Positions 17,953 through 28,418 of a stretch of DNA of 35,776 nucleotides are shown here, in pieces. This DNA is from Pediococcus argentinicus (GTDB lineage Bacteria > Bacillota > Bacilli > Lactobacillales > Lactobacillaceae): contig NZ_JQCQ01000013.1 of NCBI RefSeq assembly GCF_001437605.1, forward strand, positions 7,882 through 43,657. The letters run 5' to 3'. Numbering within the stretch: the stretch's first letter is position 1; the number at the start of each line of letters is the position of its first letter. The position numbers were made by a program, and so were the translations under genes. The notes beneath the pieces were generated by a model. It did no database searches, had not been told where the DNA came from, and saw only the letters and a program-made list of their open reading frames with translations.

Positions 17953-19875
17953 CTAGTCACCTAAAACGTCAGTATGATGGGGATCTTGAATTCTCTTAAA
18001 CATCTTTTCCATATCATTAGTTGAAAAGTGAACTAAGACTGGACGACCGTGTGGGCAATTGAAAGGATTCTCTGTTTGAGAAAGATCGCGTAAAAGTTGT
18101 TTTGCCTGAGCATCGTCTAAATGGTGATTAGCCTTAATAGCCCGTTTACAACTCATCATAATAGCACTGGCTTCTCTGAACTTAGCAACTGAAACGATAC
18201 CATCTTTAATTACATAATCGACCATTTCACGAATTGTATCTTCCTCTTGTCCAGCCTTAAACCATGCAGGATGTTGTCTAACTATGAAAGTGTTTTTGCC
18301 AAATGGTTCTAAGTGAAGTCCCACATTAGCTAGCACATCTTGATGTTCTTCAATTTTCAAAGTATCACTGCTGGAATAGTTTAAATAAATGGGAACTAGT
18401 AAGTCTTGCTGATTATCATCGACTTGCCCAACTGCCACACGGTAGTATTCGTAGTTAATCCGTTCCTGAGCAGCATGCTGATCCACGATATACAAACCAT
18501 CACTGGATTCTGCAAACAAGTATGTTCCATGCATCTGACCAATATAAAGTAACTCCGGAAAACGTCTCTTCGAACTTGGTGCTGATTCCTGTGAATCTTC
18601 TCCGACAGAACGAATCGATGGTGTAAATGTTGGTGCATTACCATCTCGATATTTTGCTTTAAATTCCTTGAGCGAATTATCTGCCAAATCCGAACGGCTT
18701 TTAATAATAATCGGCGTTTGTTCCTCTGATATTTCATTATCACTATCTGTCGAAAACGATTCAGACGGTTCTTCCAGTTGAACTGCTTGATCTAATACCG
18801 TTGACTGATCTAAGTTCATTTGTTCATTCTTAACTGGAACAATTGCCTTGTCTCTACCCTTCAGATTTTGAATTGCATCTGGAATCAAATTTTCTTGTGC
18901 CAACTGATCATATATACTTTTTGAAATCAGATTCGTTAAACTAGGTTCCTGACTAATTCGAACTTCTTGCTTAGTAGGATGAACGTTAACGTCAACAAGT
19001 AACGGATCCATTTTAATATTAATAACAGCCATTGGATAACGGCCGACCATAAGTTTCGATCCATAACCACTGATAATCGCTTTACTAATTGCATAATTCT
19101 TAATATAACGACCATTTAGTAAAACTGAAATATAATTTCTGGATGCCCTAGTTAACTCTGGCAAACTAATATATCCTTCAACTTCAAAATCGACATTTTG
19201 TCCTTGGATGTGCTCCATTTTACGAGCATTTTGCACTCCATAAATATTTGAAATAACCTGAAGTAAGTCTCCTCGACCAGTGGTTCGTAAAAGCTCACGT
19301 CCATCGTGATTCAGACTAAATGATATATCTGGATAACTTAAAGCAATCCGGTTCACAATATCAGTGATTTTTGAGAGCTCGGTTTGTACTGATTTAAGAT
19401 ACTTTAAACGTGCAGGTGTATTGAAGAATAGATCCGTAACTAATACATCGGTTCCTTGACGAATCGATGTTTCGTTTTGATCAACTAAATCACCACCACG
19501 ATAATGTACCTTTTGACCAACACCGGATCCGGTTGAAGTAGTTAACACAACATCAGCAATTGAAGCAATACTAGGTAAAGCTTCACCACGAAATCCCAGC
19601 GTAGCAACTTTAAAAAGATCCTCACGTGAACTTATTTTACTAGTTGCATGTCGTCGAAATGCGATTTGAACTTCGTCAGAGTTAATACCTTGTCCGTTAT
19701 CAATCACCCTGATTGATTTGAGTCCTGCTTCTTCTAATAAGATATCAATTCGGTCACTACCTGCATCGACCGCATTTTCAACTAATTCTTTAACAACTGA
19801 AGCTGGTCGTTCAACCACTTCACCAGCCGCAATTTGATCTGAGAGAATTTCACTCAGTTCATGAATTTGTGCCAT
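17953..19875 (-). CDS. mutL: DNA mismatch repair protein MutL
   Basis: GHKL ATPase that links MutS recognition to strand incision. The 640 residues show the N-terminal ATP-binding motifs [17 protein letters not shown] and [11 protein letters not shown], the transducer domain, and a variable linker (about 330-435). The C-terminal endonuclease domain has [16 protein letters not shown] near 462 and [10 protein letters not shown] near the end. The intact DQHAxxERxNYE and CPHGRP motifs indicate a nicking MutL of the type found in bacteria without MutH. ATG start with AGGTG upstream; a 9-base gap from mutS implies coupled expression. Normal family length. Confidence 0.97.
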   Translation of the reverse strand: MAQIHELSEILSDQIAAGEVVERPASVVKELVENAVDAGSDRIDILLEEAGLKSIRVIDNGQGINSDEVQIAFRRHATSKISSREDLFKVATLGFRGEALPSIASIADVVLTTSTGSGVGQKVHYRGGDLVDQNETSIRQGTDVLVTDLFFNTPARLKYLKSVQTELSKITDIVNRIALSYPDISFSLNHDGRELLRTTGRGDLLQVISNIYGVQNARKMEHIQGQNVDFEVEGYISLPELTRASRNYISVLLNGRYIKNYAISKAIISGYGSKLMVGRYPMAVINIKMDPLLVDVNVHPTKQEVRISQEPSLTNLISKSIYDQLAQENLIPDAIQNLKGRDKAIVPVKNEQMNLDQSTVLDQAVQLEEPSESFSTDSDNEISEEQTPIIIKSRSDLADNSLKEFKAKYRDGNAPTFTPSIRSVGEDSQESAPSSKRRFPELLYIGQMHGTYLFAESSDGLYIVDQHAAQERINYEYYRVAVGQVDDNQQDLLVPIYLNYSSSDTLKIEEHQDVLANVGLHLEPFGKNTFIVRQHPAWFKAGQEEDTIREMVDYVIKDGIVSVAKFREASAIMMSCKRAIKANHHLDDAQAKQLLRDLSQTENPFNCPHGRPVLVHFSTNDMEKMFKRIQDPHHTDVLGD

Positions 19876-19884
19876 CTATTTCAC

Positions 19885-22515
19885 CTACTTCTGTAACTTC
19901 TTCTGCCATTTATAAATTTGATTCATTACTTCCATTGGAGTCATATCCATTAAGTTTAAATCTTTCAATTGTTCAGCAATAACTTGTTGAACAGAAGCTT
20001 CACTCGTTTGAAATAGTGCCAATTGTTCGTCGACCTGATCCGTCTCAGTAACTTCATTTGGCTCTCCTGTCTCTACCTCAGGTTCAACTTGTTGGTTCAA
20101 ACTAGTTTTTACTGAAGAGTTTAATTCATTGGAGTTTTCTTCTAGTCCTTGTAAAATCACATTAGCCCGTTTTAGTAAGTCATCTGGCATCCCAGCTAAT
20201 TTTGCAACATGAATTCCGTAAGACTTATCTGCTGGCCCATCCTGCATTTTATGCAAGAAAACTAAATTGCCGTTTTGTTCAACAGCTCCAACGTGCACGT
20301 TCTTTAAGTGATCTAACGTCTGATCTAATTCAGTTAATTCATGATAATGAGTAGAAAATAGTGTTTTAGCATGCAAATTTCTATGAATAAACTCAATAAT
20401 TGCTTGTGCTAATGCCATTCCATCATATGTTGCAGTTCCACGTCCAATTTCATCAAATAAAATCAAACTGTTTTGCGTTCCACTCTGCAATGCTCGATTT
20501 GCTTCCTGCATTTCAACCATGAAAGTACTTTGACCAGCAATTAAATCATCTGCGGCACCAATTCTAGTAAATATTTGATCAAAAATTGGTAATTCTGCCG
20601 ATTTAGCTGCTACGAAGCATCCCATTTGAGCCATGATAACTGTTAAGGCTAACTGACGCATATAGGTACTCTTACCAGACATATTAGGTCCCGTAATAAG
20701 TAAAATGTCCGTATCATCATTCATTTTTATATCATTAGGTACGTAGCTTTGGTGACCCATAACCTTTTCAACAACTGGATGACGACCATCTTCGATATTT
20801 ACTTCATGACCATCTTTCATAGTTGGGCGAACAAACTGATATTTTTCACTAACAACCGCAAAGCTCTGTAAAACATCTAATTTAGAAACACCCTTGGCCA
20901 AACGTTGAAGGCGCTCAATTGAATCTTTGATTTGTTCACGAATTCCATTAAACAATTCATATTCCAAGTCAGTAGACTTCTGTTCAGCTTCTAAAATAAT
21001 CTGTTCTTTTTCTTTTAGTTCAGGTGTAATAAATCTTTCAGCGTTCGTTAGTGTCTGTTTACGTTCAAAACGATCTTCTGGTACTAAGTCTAGGTTAGAG
21101 CGTGTAACTTCAATATAGTAACCAAAGACTTTATTGAAACCTACTTTCAGATTCTTGATTCCCGTATTTTTACGTTCATCTGCCTGAAGTTGCGCAATCC
21201 ACTTTTTGCCATTAGTCATCGCATCCCGATATTGATCCAACAATTCGTTGTAACCATCTTTAATGATATTTCCATCTTTAACTGAAATAGGGGCATCATC
21301 ATTGATTGCTTGTTCAATTAAATCAGCAATATCATCGACAGGATCTAAATGGTTTAAAACATCTTTAAATGCAGGATCATCAAGTTCTTGCAAAATGTAC
21401 TTGATCTTGGGAATCTGATTTAGTGAAGTCTTTAATTGAATTAAATCACGTCCGTTGACGTTCCCAAAAGCAACTCGTCCGGCCAAGCGTTCCAAATCAT
21501 ACACTTTCGTCAATTCCTCTTGTAAACTACTTCTTTCAAAGAAATGATCTACTAAAGACTGAACCTGATTTTGTCGACTTAAAATTGCCTTTTTCTGAAT
21601 TAATGGACGATCCAACCACTGTTTCAAAAGACGGCCACCCATGGCGGTTTTAGTGGAATCTAATAACCACAGTAAAGTGCCTTGTTTTTTACCGGTTCGA
21701 ATTAAACTGGTCAGTTCCAAATTGTATTTAGAAGCATGATCCATTCGTAAATAGAAAGATGGTTCATAAGGAACCGCCTTTTGTAAATGAGCAAGACTCC
21801 TCTTCTGAGTAGTTTCCACATATAACAAGAGTTCTTTAACTACCGCTTTTTCTTGTTCAATCTTCAAATCCTGACTCAAGAAGCTTGTTTCAGAGGAAAT
21901 CTCCCCATCAACTTGATTAGAGACTAGGACACCTAATTCAGATATCCGATCTTTAATATCTTCAGTAATATCATTATCAACAACGATTTCTTTTGTCTGT
22001 AGACTAACGACTTCGTTTAAAACACCATCTAAATCATCCAACAAAGCTGTTTTTAATTCACCTGTGGATAAATCAGTATAAGCAAAACCAAATTTACCAG
22101 TCGTTTTGTCGTAAGTTAGTGCTGTTAAATAATTATTAGTTTTTGCTTCAGTAACACCATTATCAGTAGCAGTACCAGGTGTTACTAATTGAATGACCTC
22201 ACGCTTAACCATTCCCTTAGCCGTTCTTGGATCTTCCATTTGTTCACAAATAGCCACTTTATAGCCTTGCTCAATTAAAATATCAATATAATTTTGAGCA
22301 GCATGATGCGGTACACCACACATTGGAATTGGATCATCCGCATTTTTAGAGCGCGCCGTTAAGGTTAACTCCAAAATTTGTGAACCCTTAATGGCATCAT
22401 CATAAAATAGTTCGTAAAAGTCTCCAATTCGATAAAATAAAAACGCATCTGGGTACTGCTTTTTTATTTCAAAGTACTGGCGCATCATTGGTGTATCACT
22501 AGTTTTTTGGGGCAT
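19885..22515 (-). CDS. mutS: DNA mismatch repair protein MutS
   Basis: Recognises base mismatches and small loops. The 876 residues include the N-terminal mismatch wedge ([15 protein letters not shown], with the F-x-E motif), connector and lever domains, Walker [14 protein letters not shown] near 608, Walker [16 protein letters not shown], and STHYHEL. An acidic linker (about 800-835) precedes a C-terminal tail for tetramerisation or MutL contact. ATG start with GGAAG. It begins after the rny terminator, so it needs a promoter in the 22516-22640 gap. It heads the mutS-mutL-ruvAB-queA-tgt-yajC run. Confidence 0.98.
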   Translation of the reverse strand: MPQKTSDTPMMRQYFEIKKQYPDAFLFYRIGDFYELFYDDAIKGSQILELTLTARSKNADDPIPMCGVPHHAAQNYIDILIEQGYKVAICEQMEDPRTAKGMVKREVIQLVTPGTATDNGVTEAKTNNYLTALTYDKTTGKFGFAYTDLSTGELKTALLDDLDGVLNEVVSLQTKEIVVDNDITEDIKDRISELGVLVSNQVDGEISSETSFLSQDLKIEQEKAVVKELLLYVETTQKRSLAHLQKAVPYEPSFYLRMDHASKYNLELTSLIRTGKKQGTLLWLLDSTKTAMGGRLLKQWLDRPLIQKKAILSRQNQVQSLVDHFFERSSLQEELTKVYDLERLAGRVAFGNVNGRDLIQLKTSLNQIPKIKYILQELDDPAFKDVLNHLDPVDDIADLIEQAINDDAPISVKDGNIIKDGYNELLDQYRDAMTNGKKWIAQLQADERKNTGIKNLKVGFNKVFGYYIEVTRSNLDLVPEDRFERKQTLTNAERFITPELKEKEQIILEAEQKSTDLEYELFNGIREQIKDSIERLQRLAKGVSKLDVLQSFAVVSEKYQFVRPTMKDGHEVNIEDGRHPVVEKVMGHQSYVPNDIKMNDDTDILLITGPNMSGKSTYMRQLALTVIMAQMGCFVAAKSAELPIFDQIFTRIGAADDLIAGQSTFMVEMQEANRALQSGTQNSLILFDEIGRGTATYDGMALAQAIIEFIHRNLHAKTLFSTHYHELTELDQTLDHLKNVHVGAVEQNGNLVFLHKMQDGPADKSYGIHVAKLAGMPDDLLKRANVILQGLEENSNELNSSVKTSLNQQVEPEVETGEPNEVTETDQVDEQLALFQTSEASVQQVIAEQLKDLNLMDMTPMEVMNQIYKWQKKLQK

Positions 22516-22573
22516 CTGTTTTCTTCCTTTTTATTCAAGTTATCTTTCTTACTTAAATACGCGTTCTCTTTTA

Positions 22574-22613
22574 ATTATAGCTTCTATATTAACATTTTTA
22601 GACAATCTAAAAA
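22574..22613 (-). promoter_or_regulatory. Putative mutS promoter region with an inverted repeat
   Basis: On the minus strand a perfect TATAAT (22574-22579) lies upstream of mutS, but the nearest TTGACA-like hexamer, TTGTCT (22600-22605), is 20 bases away. That hexamer overlaps an 8-bp inverted repeat, TTTTTAGA-n3-TCTAAAAA (22595-22613). Promoter assignment is tentative; the repeat may be an operator. Confidence 0.35.
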
Positions 22614-22644
22614 ACTTTCCTTAGTTTAGAACCAACCAATAAAA

Positions 22645-22690
22645 AATAAAAAGCCTGATTTCAAACTATTAAAGTTTGAAACAAGCTTTT
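22645..22690 (-). terminator. Rho-independent terminator after rny
   Basis: On the minus strand AAGCTTGTTTCAAACT pairs with AGTTTGAAATCAGGCTT with small internal mismatches, followed by TTTATTTTTTATT. It starts a few bases after the rny stop and separates rny from mutS. Confidence 0.9.
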
Positions 22691-22695
22691 AACTA

Positions 22696-24255
22696 TTATT
22701 TTGCAAAATCAACTGCTCGTACTTCACGAACAACTGTAACTTTAACTTTACCAGCATATTCAAGCTCATTTTCAATTGCTTTACGAATATTATGAGTAAG
22801 CGTTACAGCCTTTAAATCATTGATCTTATTTGGTCTAACAATCACGCGAACTTCACGTCCAGCCTGAATTGCATAGCTCTTTTTAACTCCTTCAAATCCG
22901 TTAGATAATTGTTCTAACTTATCCAAACGATGGATATAGCTTTGAAGTGTCTCACTCCGTGCTCCGGGACGAGCAGCAGAGATTGAATCAGCTGCGCTAA
23001 CCAATACTGAAATAACATATTGAGCTTTGTTGTCATCTTCATGTGATTCAATCGCATTAATAACAACTTTACTCTCTTTATATTTCTTAGCTAACTCTAC
23101 GCCAATTTGTACATGTGATTCATCAGTTTCATGATCCACAGCTTTACCAATATCGTGTAATAATCCTGCGCGTTTTGCTACAGTAACATCCTCACCTAAT
23201 TCAGCCGCTAAAATTCCAGCTAAATTAGCAACTTCAACCGAGTGATTCAAAACATTTTGACCATAACTGGTACGATATTTCAACGTTCCAATTAACTTAA
23301 CAAGTTCAGGATTCATCGAGTGAATTCCCAAATCAAAGATTGTTTGTTCACCAGTTTTACGAATATTATCATCAAGTTCTTTACGTGCCTTTTCAACCAT
23401 CTCTTCAATACGAGCTGGGTGAATACGACCATCTTGAATTAACTTTTCCAGTGCAATATGTGCAACTTCTCGTCGAACTGGGTCAAAACTACTCAAAACT
23501 ACTGCTTCAGGCGTATCGTCAATAATTAAATCAACTCCTGTAACATTCTCAAAATTACGAATATTACGACCCTCGCGACCAATAATTCTACCTTTCATAT
23601 CATCGTTAGGTAGACTGACCACTGTTACAGTAGTTTCTGCAGCCATATCTGTAGCACCACGTTGAATAGCTTGAGCAATTAAACTCTTAGCCTTTTCATT
23701 TACTTGATGTTCAGCATCTTCAATTCCGTCTTTAATAATTAAAGCTCGTTCATCTGCTAAATTGGCTTTAGTTTCTTCAATTATCAGGTCTTTTGCATCG
23801 TCCTGAGATAATTTAGAAACTCGTTCTAACTCGGTTTGTCGTTCCTCAACCAATGAGGATGCCCTTTGTTGTTGCTCTTCTATATGCTTTTGTTCAGAAG
23901 TAAGTTTTTGTTCCTTCCGTTCCAAACTGCTTTCCCGTTTTTCGAAGAAATTATCTTTACGATCGAGCGATTCTTCTCTTTGCAACAAACGATCTTCTTG
24001 CTTTTGAAGTTCCGAACGACGCTTTTTTAATTCGCCTTCTACTTCTGATCGGTACCTGTGACTCTCATCTTTAGCTTCTAGGAGAGCCTCACGTCGATCA
24101 GTTTCAGCTTGTTTTCTTGCATCTTCGATTATTGAATCAGCAGTTACTTTTGCATTTTCATTTTGTTTTTCAACAATATTCTTATGAATAAAGTAACCAC
24201 CAAAATAACCAACAACGATAGCGATGATTGCGAGGATTATAGAGAAAATGTTCAT
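22696..24255 (-). CDS. rny: ribonuclease Y
   Basis: Membrane-anchored endoribonuclease that starts mRNA decay in many Firmicutes. The 519 residues show an N-terminal membrane helix (about 3-22), a long charged coiled coil (about 30-200), a KH domain with [19 protein letters not shown] near 216-234, and an HD hydrolase domain with [12 protein letters not shown] near 361-372. ATG start with GGAGG eight bases upstream. It has a consensus promoter and about 70 bases of leader, and it is bounded by terminators on both sides, so it is monocistronic. Confidence 0.98.
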   Translation of the reverse strand: MNIFSIILAIIAIVVGYFGGYFIHKNIVEKQNENAKVTADSIIEDARKQAETDRREALLEAKDESHRYRSEVEGELKKRRSELQKQEDRLLQREESLDRKDNFFEKRESSLERKEQKLTSEQKHIEEQQQRASSLVEERQTELERVSKLSQDDAKDLIIEETKANLADERALIIKDGIEDAEHQVNEKAKSLIAQAIQRGATDMAAETTVTVVSLPNDDMKGRIIGREGRNIRNFENVTGVDLIIDDTPEAVVLSSFDPVRREVAHIALEKLIQDGRIHPARIEEMVEKARKELDDNIRKTGEQTIFDLGIHSMNPELVKLIGTLKYRTSYGQNVLNHSVEVANLAGILAAELGEDVTVAKRAGLLHDIGKAVDHETDESHVQIGVELAKKYKESKVVINAIESHEDDNKAQYVISVLVSAADSISAARPGARSETLQSYIHRLDKLEQLSNGFEGVKKSYAIQAGREVRVIVRPNKINDLKAVTLTHNIRKAIENELEYAGKVKVTVVREVRAVDFAK

Positions 24256-24334
24256 TTTCTGACCTCCAAATCATCAAAATAGGGTTTAAATGTTCACAAA
24301 TTATGATGTTATTATAATTCTTACACTTGTAATA

Positions 24335-24363
24335 ATTCTAATGTTTAGTTGTACCTCTGTCAA
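24335..24363 (-). promoter_or_regulatory. rny promoter
   Basis: On the minus strand a consensus TTGACA (24358-24363) and TAGAAT (24335-24340) are exactly 17 bases apart. Transcription should start near 24328, leaving an AT-rich leader of about 72 bases before rny. Confidence 0.82.
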
Positions 24364-24379
24364 TAAGTTACTTAAAAGC

Positions 24380-24437
24380 AAAAAGCCCCAAACGCGGTAT
24401 TATAAGAAATTATCAGATAATATCATTCGTTCAGAAC
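24380..24437 (-). terminator. Long bipartite Rho-independent terminator after recA
   Basis: On the minus strand the outer stem GTTCTGAACG/CGTTTGGGGC pairs at all ten positions, four or five of them G-U. The inner stem GATATTAT/ATAATACC adds eight pairs above it. TTTTTGCTTTT follows. It lies 17-74 bases after the recA stop. Confidence 0.78.
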
Positions 24438-24453
24438 TTTTAACATTAATTAT

Positions 24454-25506
24454 TTAGTTATCTAAATCTAATTCACTAGGATCTTTAGATTCTTTAGGAC
24501 TTTCAGTTGTGGCATCTGGTACCATACCATATGCTTCACGAACCTTAGCCATTAATTCGGCGCGAGTATCTGGATGATCCTCCATATATTGCTTAGCATT
24601 TTCACGACCTTGACCAATTCGGTCTTCACCGTATGAATACCAAGAACCGCTCTTACCAACAAGATCTTTTTCAACAGCCATATCAATTAACTCACCAGTT
24701 TGGGAAATACCCTTTCCGTACATGATATCAACTTCAGCTTTTCTAAATGGTGGTGCAACCTTGTTTTTAACAACTCTGATTCGAGTTCGGTTACCAATAA
24801 CATCTGTTCCATCTTTAATTTGTTCTGCACGACGTACTTCAAGACGAACCGTAGCGTAGAACTTCAAAGCACGACCACCTGGTGTTGTTTCAGGATTACC
24901 GAACATAACACCAACTTTTTCACGAATTTGGTTGATGAATAATGCGATTGTTTTAGTTTTATTGATAGAACCCGATAACTTACGAAGTGCTTGGGACATT
25001 AAACGAGCTTGCAAACCAACGTGAGCATCACCCATTTCACCTTCAATTTCAGCACGGGGTACCAAAGCGGCAACAGAATCGACTACGATTAAGTCAACAG
25101 CACCACTGGTAACCAAAGCATCAGCAATTTCTAGACCTTCTTCACCAGTATCTGGTTGAGAAAGAAGTAAATCATCAATATTTACACCTAAGTGTTCAGC
25201 GTAAACTGGATCTAAGGCATTTTCAGCATCAATATATGCTGCTGTTCCGCCACGCTTTTGTACTTCAGCAACGGCATGCAAGGCAACAGTAGTTTTACCA
25301 GAACTTTCTGGTCCATATATTTCAACGATTCTACCACGTGGAAATCCACCAACACCTAATGCGTCATCCAATGCTAATGAGCCACTAGAAATAGTTGAGA
25401 TTTGAGTATCAGCTGCATCACCCATTCGCATGATTGAGCCTTTACCAAAGTTTTTTTCGATTTTTTTAAGGGCCTTGTCTAAGGCTGCTTGACGTTCATC
25501 TGCCAC
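24454..25506 (-). CDS. recA: recombinase RecA
   Basis: Forms ATP-dependent filaments on single-stranded DNA, performs strand exchange and stimulates LexA self-cleavage. From the start used here it has 350 residues. Walker A is GPESSGKT (65-72), and the DNA-binding loop region reads [23 protein letters not shown] and [16 protein letters not shown]. The tail is acidic ([12 protein letters not shown]). The start is a GTG seven bases after GGAGG, giving [15 protein letters not shown]; an in-frame ATG 36 codons upstream lies in the cinA end and lacks a ribosome site. It has its own promoter and a LexA-like box, and follows cinA by 86 bases. Confidence 0.98.
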   Translation of the reverse strand: MADERQAALDKALKKIEKNFGKGSIMRMGDAADTQISTISSGSLALDDALGVGGFPRGRIVEIYGPESSGKTTVALHAVAEVQKRGGTAAYIDAENALDPVYAEHLGVNIDDLLLSQPDTGEEGLEIADALVTSGAVDLIVVDSVAALVPRAEIEGEMGDAHVGLQARLMSQALRKLSGSINKTKTIALFINQIREKVGVMFGNPETTPGGRALKFYATVRLEVRRAEQIKDGTDVIGNRTRIRVVKNKVAPPFRKAEVDIMYGKGISQTGELIDMAVEKDLVGKSGSWYSYGEDRIGQGRENAKQYMEDHPDTRAELMAKVREAYGMVPDATTESPKESKDPSELDLDN

Positions 25507-25539
25507 TATAAATCCTCCATTCGATTTATCAATAATGTA

Positions 25540-25568
25540 ATCATACCTATTTATGAAGTAAAAAGCAA
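25540..25568 (-). promoter_or_regulatory. recA promoter
   Basis: On the minus strand TTGCTT (25563-25568) and TATGAT (25540-25545) are 17 bases apart, in the cinA-recA gap. The LexA-like palindrome sits 8 bases upstream of the -35. Confidence 0.65.
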
Positions 25569-25576
25569 TAAAAAAG

Positions 25577-25590
25577 CGAACAAAAGTTCG
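25577..25590 (-). promoter_or_regulatory. LexA-like (SOS) box upstream of recA, also a short terminator-like hairpin
   Basis: The palindrome reads CGAACAAAAGTTCG on the plus strand. It matches the Gram-positive LexA consensus CGAACRNRYGTTYC at 12 of 14 positions. On the minus strand the same bases form a 5-bp stem with a four-base loop, followed by CTTTTTTATT, so it could also act as a weak cinA terminator. Confidence 0.65.
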
Positions 25591-25592
25591 TC

Positions 25593-26834
25593 TTATTTCA
25601 AGATCAATCTCCAAATTAGCTCAAAAGCCTTATTTACTGAGCGTTGCCGGATTTTTTGTCTGTTACCGTTGAACACATATTTATTTTGAACAGTGTCACC
25701 ATTGGGTAGTGCTAATCCGATCCATACCTCACCGGCTGGGTGTCCTTCCAATCCATCTGGTCCTGCTACACCGGTAAAACTGACCCCTATTGATGTTCCC
25801 ATTAAATTCTTCGCACCAATGGCCATTTCTTTGGCCACTGGGCCACTGACTACTGTATTATCCGAAATCGTAGCCTCAGATACACCCAGTAAACTGTGTT
25901 TACTGGCATCTGAATAAGTAACATATCCACCGGGGAAGATGTTTGACGCACCTGCCACACCTACAATTGTACTTTGAAATAAGCCACCGGTTAAACTCTC
26001 GGCAGATGTGATAGACAGCTCACGCTTAATTAATTCTTGGGTCACAAAACTTGGAAAATCTATTTCATCCTCATCCGAGTAATAAAATTCACCGACTAAT
26101 TTGTTAATATCAGATTCAGTTTGGTTTAACAATTGATCGATTTCTGGTTCTTCTGTTCCCTTAGCCGTCAATCTAACTGTCACATCAGTATCTTTAAAGT
26201 ATAAAGCAATCGTGGGATTGGTCTGTCGATTAATTAAATCATCTAGCTTGTCTGCTAGAAGAGATTCCCCGATACCAACAAAATGAAGTGTCTTAGATTT
26301 TATTTGCTGATTCAGATTAAATCTAGTTATCAAAAACTGATTAAATGAACCGTTGACCATTGGCGTGAATTCACTTGGCGGACCAGGTAGCACCACATAG
26401 GTGTGATTATTATTTTCAATAAAACTGCCGGCCGCTAGTCCGATTCCGTTGGCGAGCGTTCCACCATTAGCAAATACTTCAGCTTGTTTCTTATTATTAC
26501 TGGTTATTTCAATATTACTTTTTTCAAAATAATCGGTAATTTTGTCTAAAGTATTCTGATCAAATATAAGCTGATCCCCTACAAAGTCAGCAACTGCATC
26601 CTTTGTTAAGTCATCTTCTGTGGGGCCTAGACCACCAATTGTAATAATCAAATCACTCCGCCTAGTTGCGATTTCAAGAGCTTCTTCAATTCTTTCTTTA
26701 TTATCCCCAACCGTTTGTCGATTGACTACGTCAATTCCTTTCTGAGCGAGAAATTGCCCTAATTTAACCGCATTTGTATCTGTAATCTCACCTAATAGGA
26801 TCTCTGTTCCAACTGAAATAAGTTCTGCTTTCAT
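25593..26834 (-). CDS. cinA: CinA family protein (competence/damage-inducible protein, NMN amidase domain)
   Basis: A two-domain cytosolic protein. The N-terminal MoCF-like domain (about 1-170; [36 protein letters not shown]) is associated with ADP-ribose pyrophosphatase activity in some homologues. The C-terminal PncC-like nicotinamide-nucleotide amidase domain (about 250-413) carries [18 protein letters not shown] and GVAGPDG. The 413-residue length is normal. ATG start with GGGG nine to ten bases upstream. It follows the pgsA terminator and precedes recA, the classical cinA-recA pairing seen in naturally competent and other Firmicutes. Competence itself cannot be judged from this window. 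Confidence 0.96.
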   Translation of the reverse strand: MKAELISVGTEILLGEITDTNAVKLGQFLAQKGIDVVNRQTVGDNKERIEEALEIATRRSDLIITIGGLGPTEDDLTKDAVADFVGDQLIFDQNTLDKITDYFEKSNIEITSNNKKQAEVFANGGTLANGIGLAAGSFIENNNHTYVVLPGPPSEFTPMVNGSFNQFLITRFNLNQQIKSKTLHFVGIGESLLADKLDDLINRQTNPTIALYFKDTDVTVRLTAKGTEEPEIDQLLNQTESDINKLVGEFYYSDEDEIDFPSFVTQELIKRELSITSAESLTGGLFQSTIVGVAGASNIFPGGYVTYSDASKHSLLGVSEATISDNTVVSGPVAKEMAIGAKNLMGTSIGVSFTGVAGPDGLEGHPAGEVWIGLALPNGDTVQNKYVFNGNRQKIRQRSVNKAFELIWRLILK

Positions 26835-26884
26835 TTTTTACCCCTATGTTTTTAATTACGCTAATATAAAATAATTTCTTTAAA

Positions 26885-26926
26885 CAAAAAACTTAGAATA
26901 AATAACCAAACGGTTACTATCCTAAG
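26885..26926 (-). terminator. Rho-independent terminator after pgsA
   Basis: On the minus strand CTTAGGATAGTAACC and GGTTATTTATTCTAAG form an interrupted stem with a GTTT loop, followed by six T. It separates the ymf-rodZ-pgsA group from cinA-recA. Confidence 0.88.
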
Positions 26927-26940
26927 CATTTAAATTATTA

Positions 26941-27504
26941 TTAGAATGAATCTGAGAAAATAGCTCTGTTTTTAACGAAATAATCGATTCCTGAATAAAT
27001 TGTAAAGAACAAAGCAACATACAATAGTATTGATCCAATAAAGAAAATGTTATTCAAAAGAAGGAAAATGATGGCGAACATTTGGGAGAATGTTTTGATT
27101 TTACCTGGCATTTCAGCAGCCAAAACTTCACCGTCATTTTCAACAATGATTAATCTTAATCCGCTCACTGCCAATTCGCGGCAAACAATAATAGCAACGA
27201 CCCATGCTGGTGCCATACCCATTTCAACTAAGATTACAAAGGCTGTCATAGTCAACATTTTGTCAGCAATTGGATCTGCAAATTTACCAAAATTGGTTAC
27301 TAAATGTTGTCTTCTAGCAATTTGTCCATCTAAGAAATCTGTAATAGCAGCAATTGCAAAAATAATAGCTCCTACTAATTTTGTGACAGAAATCACTGTT
27401 CCTGCAACAGCGATAGTTCCCCAGATATTAGGAATAACAGTAATAATAATAAATAGTGGAATTAAAATAATTCTGAAAATAGTTAACTTATTTGGTAAGT
27501 TCAT
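26941..27504 (-). CDS. pgsA: CDP-diacylglycerol--glycerol-3-phosphate 3-phosphatidyltransferase
   Basis: Makes phosphatidylglycerol phosphate, the committed step to phosphatidylglycerol; integral membrane. The 187 residues carry the CDP-alcohol phosphotransferase signature D59-G60-x2-A63-R64-x8-G73-x3-D77-x3-D81 and at least four hydrophobic segments (about 8-28, 33-57, 84-105, 145-170). ATG start with AAGGAGA; 11 bases downstream of rodZ. The product supplies substrate for the cardiolipin synthase encoded upstream in this window. PgsA next to rodZ and recA is the usual Firmicute arrangement. Confidence 0.97.
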   Translation of the reverse strand: MNLPNKLTIFRIILIPLFIIITVIPNIWGTIAVAGTVISVTKLVGAIIFAIAAITDFLDGQIARRQHLVTNFGKFADPIADKMLTMTAFVILVEMGMAPAWVVAIIVCRELAVSGLRLIIVENDGEVLAAEMPGKIKTFSQMFAIIFLLLNNIFFIGSILLYVALFFTIYSGIDYFVKNRAIFSDSF

Positions 27505-27515
27505 GCTTGATCTCC

Positions 27516-28367
27516 TTATTTTACCTGTAATTTAATATTTCTAATTTGATTATCTTTTGGATTATTGGGAACACTCTTATTGTTAATAGTTAGTTCCGTA
27601 ACCTTAACATTTCCCACTTGCAAAGTATAACTGTGCCCTTTTTCTAAATCAAACGATTTACTAGACTTAGCTGGTACACTACCCTGCCAAACTGGAGCAT
27701 CAATCTTTTTGGTATCAATCAACATAATCCACGAATTAGCATCCGTCGTGTTAACTTTCAAGCTAGCTGTTTTAACTTTAGAACCAAGTTTAACCTGCAA
27801 GTCATCAACATTACCACCATTTTCGCTAACATCTGTCTGATCAGATGTATCCACTGGCTTGACCGTTTTACCGTTCACAGATTTAACATTCTTTTTTGCA
27901 GTGTGGTCAACCACAACCGTTTTGGGATCTGCCTTAATCTGGGCATTTCCTGACATACCTGACGTCAGTCCCCAAACTAATAACCAAATCACTAAAACTA
28001 AGGCCATCGCCATTAGCCATGGCACCTGTCTAATCAATCCCATTAAAACTGATGGTCGTTGCCGAACTTCATCCCGTTCAATACGATTAGCAACCGGGCG
28101 ATGTTCTTCACGCCATTCCGCAACACTTTTGGGTTCCTTATCCTTATTAAATCGTTTCGGATCCATCCCTACAAGTGCAGCATATTGGCTGATAATTGAT
28201 TGTACGTAATATTCACCCGGCAAATCATCTTCAGCACCGGCCTCTAGGGCCATTATGTATCTTTTAGAGATTTGGGTTTTTAAATGAACATCTTCAACCG
28301 TCCAACCTTTCTTTTGGCGGGCATCTTGAAGTTGTTTTCCTATTTCCGCATACTTATTTCTACTCAT
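27516..28367 (-). CDS. rodZ: RodZ-like helix-turn-helix membrane protein (YmfM)
   Basis: Bitopic membrane protein that in rods links MreB to the elongation machinery. The 283 residues show an N-terminal Xre-type helix-turn-helix (about 8-70; IGKQLQDARQKKGWTVEDV), a basic segment, one membrane helix at about 115-135, a Thr/Asp/Lys-rich linker, and an extracellular C-terminal beta domain (about 195-280). ATG start; GAGG lies 11 bases upstream, rather far. Its position between ymfI and pgsA matches the conserved Firmicute order. The name RodZ is by domain architecture and synteny; a rod-shaped cell is plausible but not proven. Confidence 0.88.
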   Translation of the reverse strand: MSRNKYAEIGKQLQDARQKKGWTVEDVHLKTQISKRYIMALEAGAEDDLPGEYYVQSIISQYAALVGMDPKRFNKDKEPKSVAEWREEHRPVANRIERDEVRQRPSVLMGLIRQVPWLMAMALVLVIWLLVWGLTSGMSGNAQIKADPKTVVVDHTAKKNVKSVNGKTVKPVDTSDQTDVSENGGNVDDLQVKLGSKVKTASLKVNTTDANSWIMLIDTKKIDAPVWQGSVPAKSSKSFDLEKGHSYTLQVGNVKVTELTINNKSVPNNPKDNQIRNIKLQVK

Positions 28368-28398
28368 ATCTAGGTTATCCTCGGTTTTCTCTCTTAAA

Positions 28399-28404
28399 AG
28401 TATA
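28399..28404 (-). promoter_or_regulatory. Possible rodZ-pgsA promoter (extended -10)
   Basis: On the minus strand TGG-TATACT forms an extended -10 in the 51-base ymfI-rodZ gap. The -35 is weak (TTAAAA, 17 bases upstream). Confidence 0.45.
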
Positions 28405-28418
28405 CCATTGAATGAAGG

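Noticed and set aside
27047-27535. A 162-codon open frame on the plus strand opposite pgsA
   Set aside because: It lies wholly antisense to a clear pgsA gene with the full catalytic signature, has no ribosome site, and its translation is low-complexity and matches no family I recognise.
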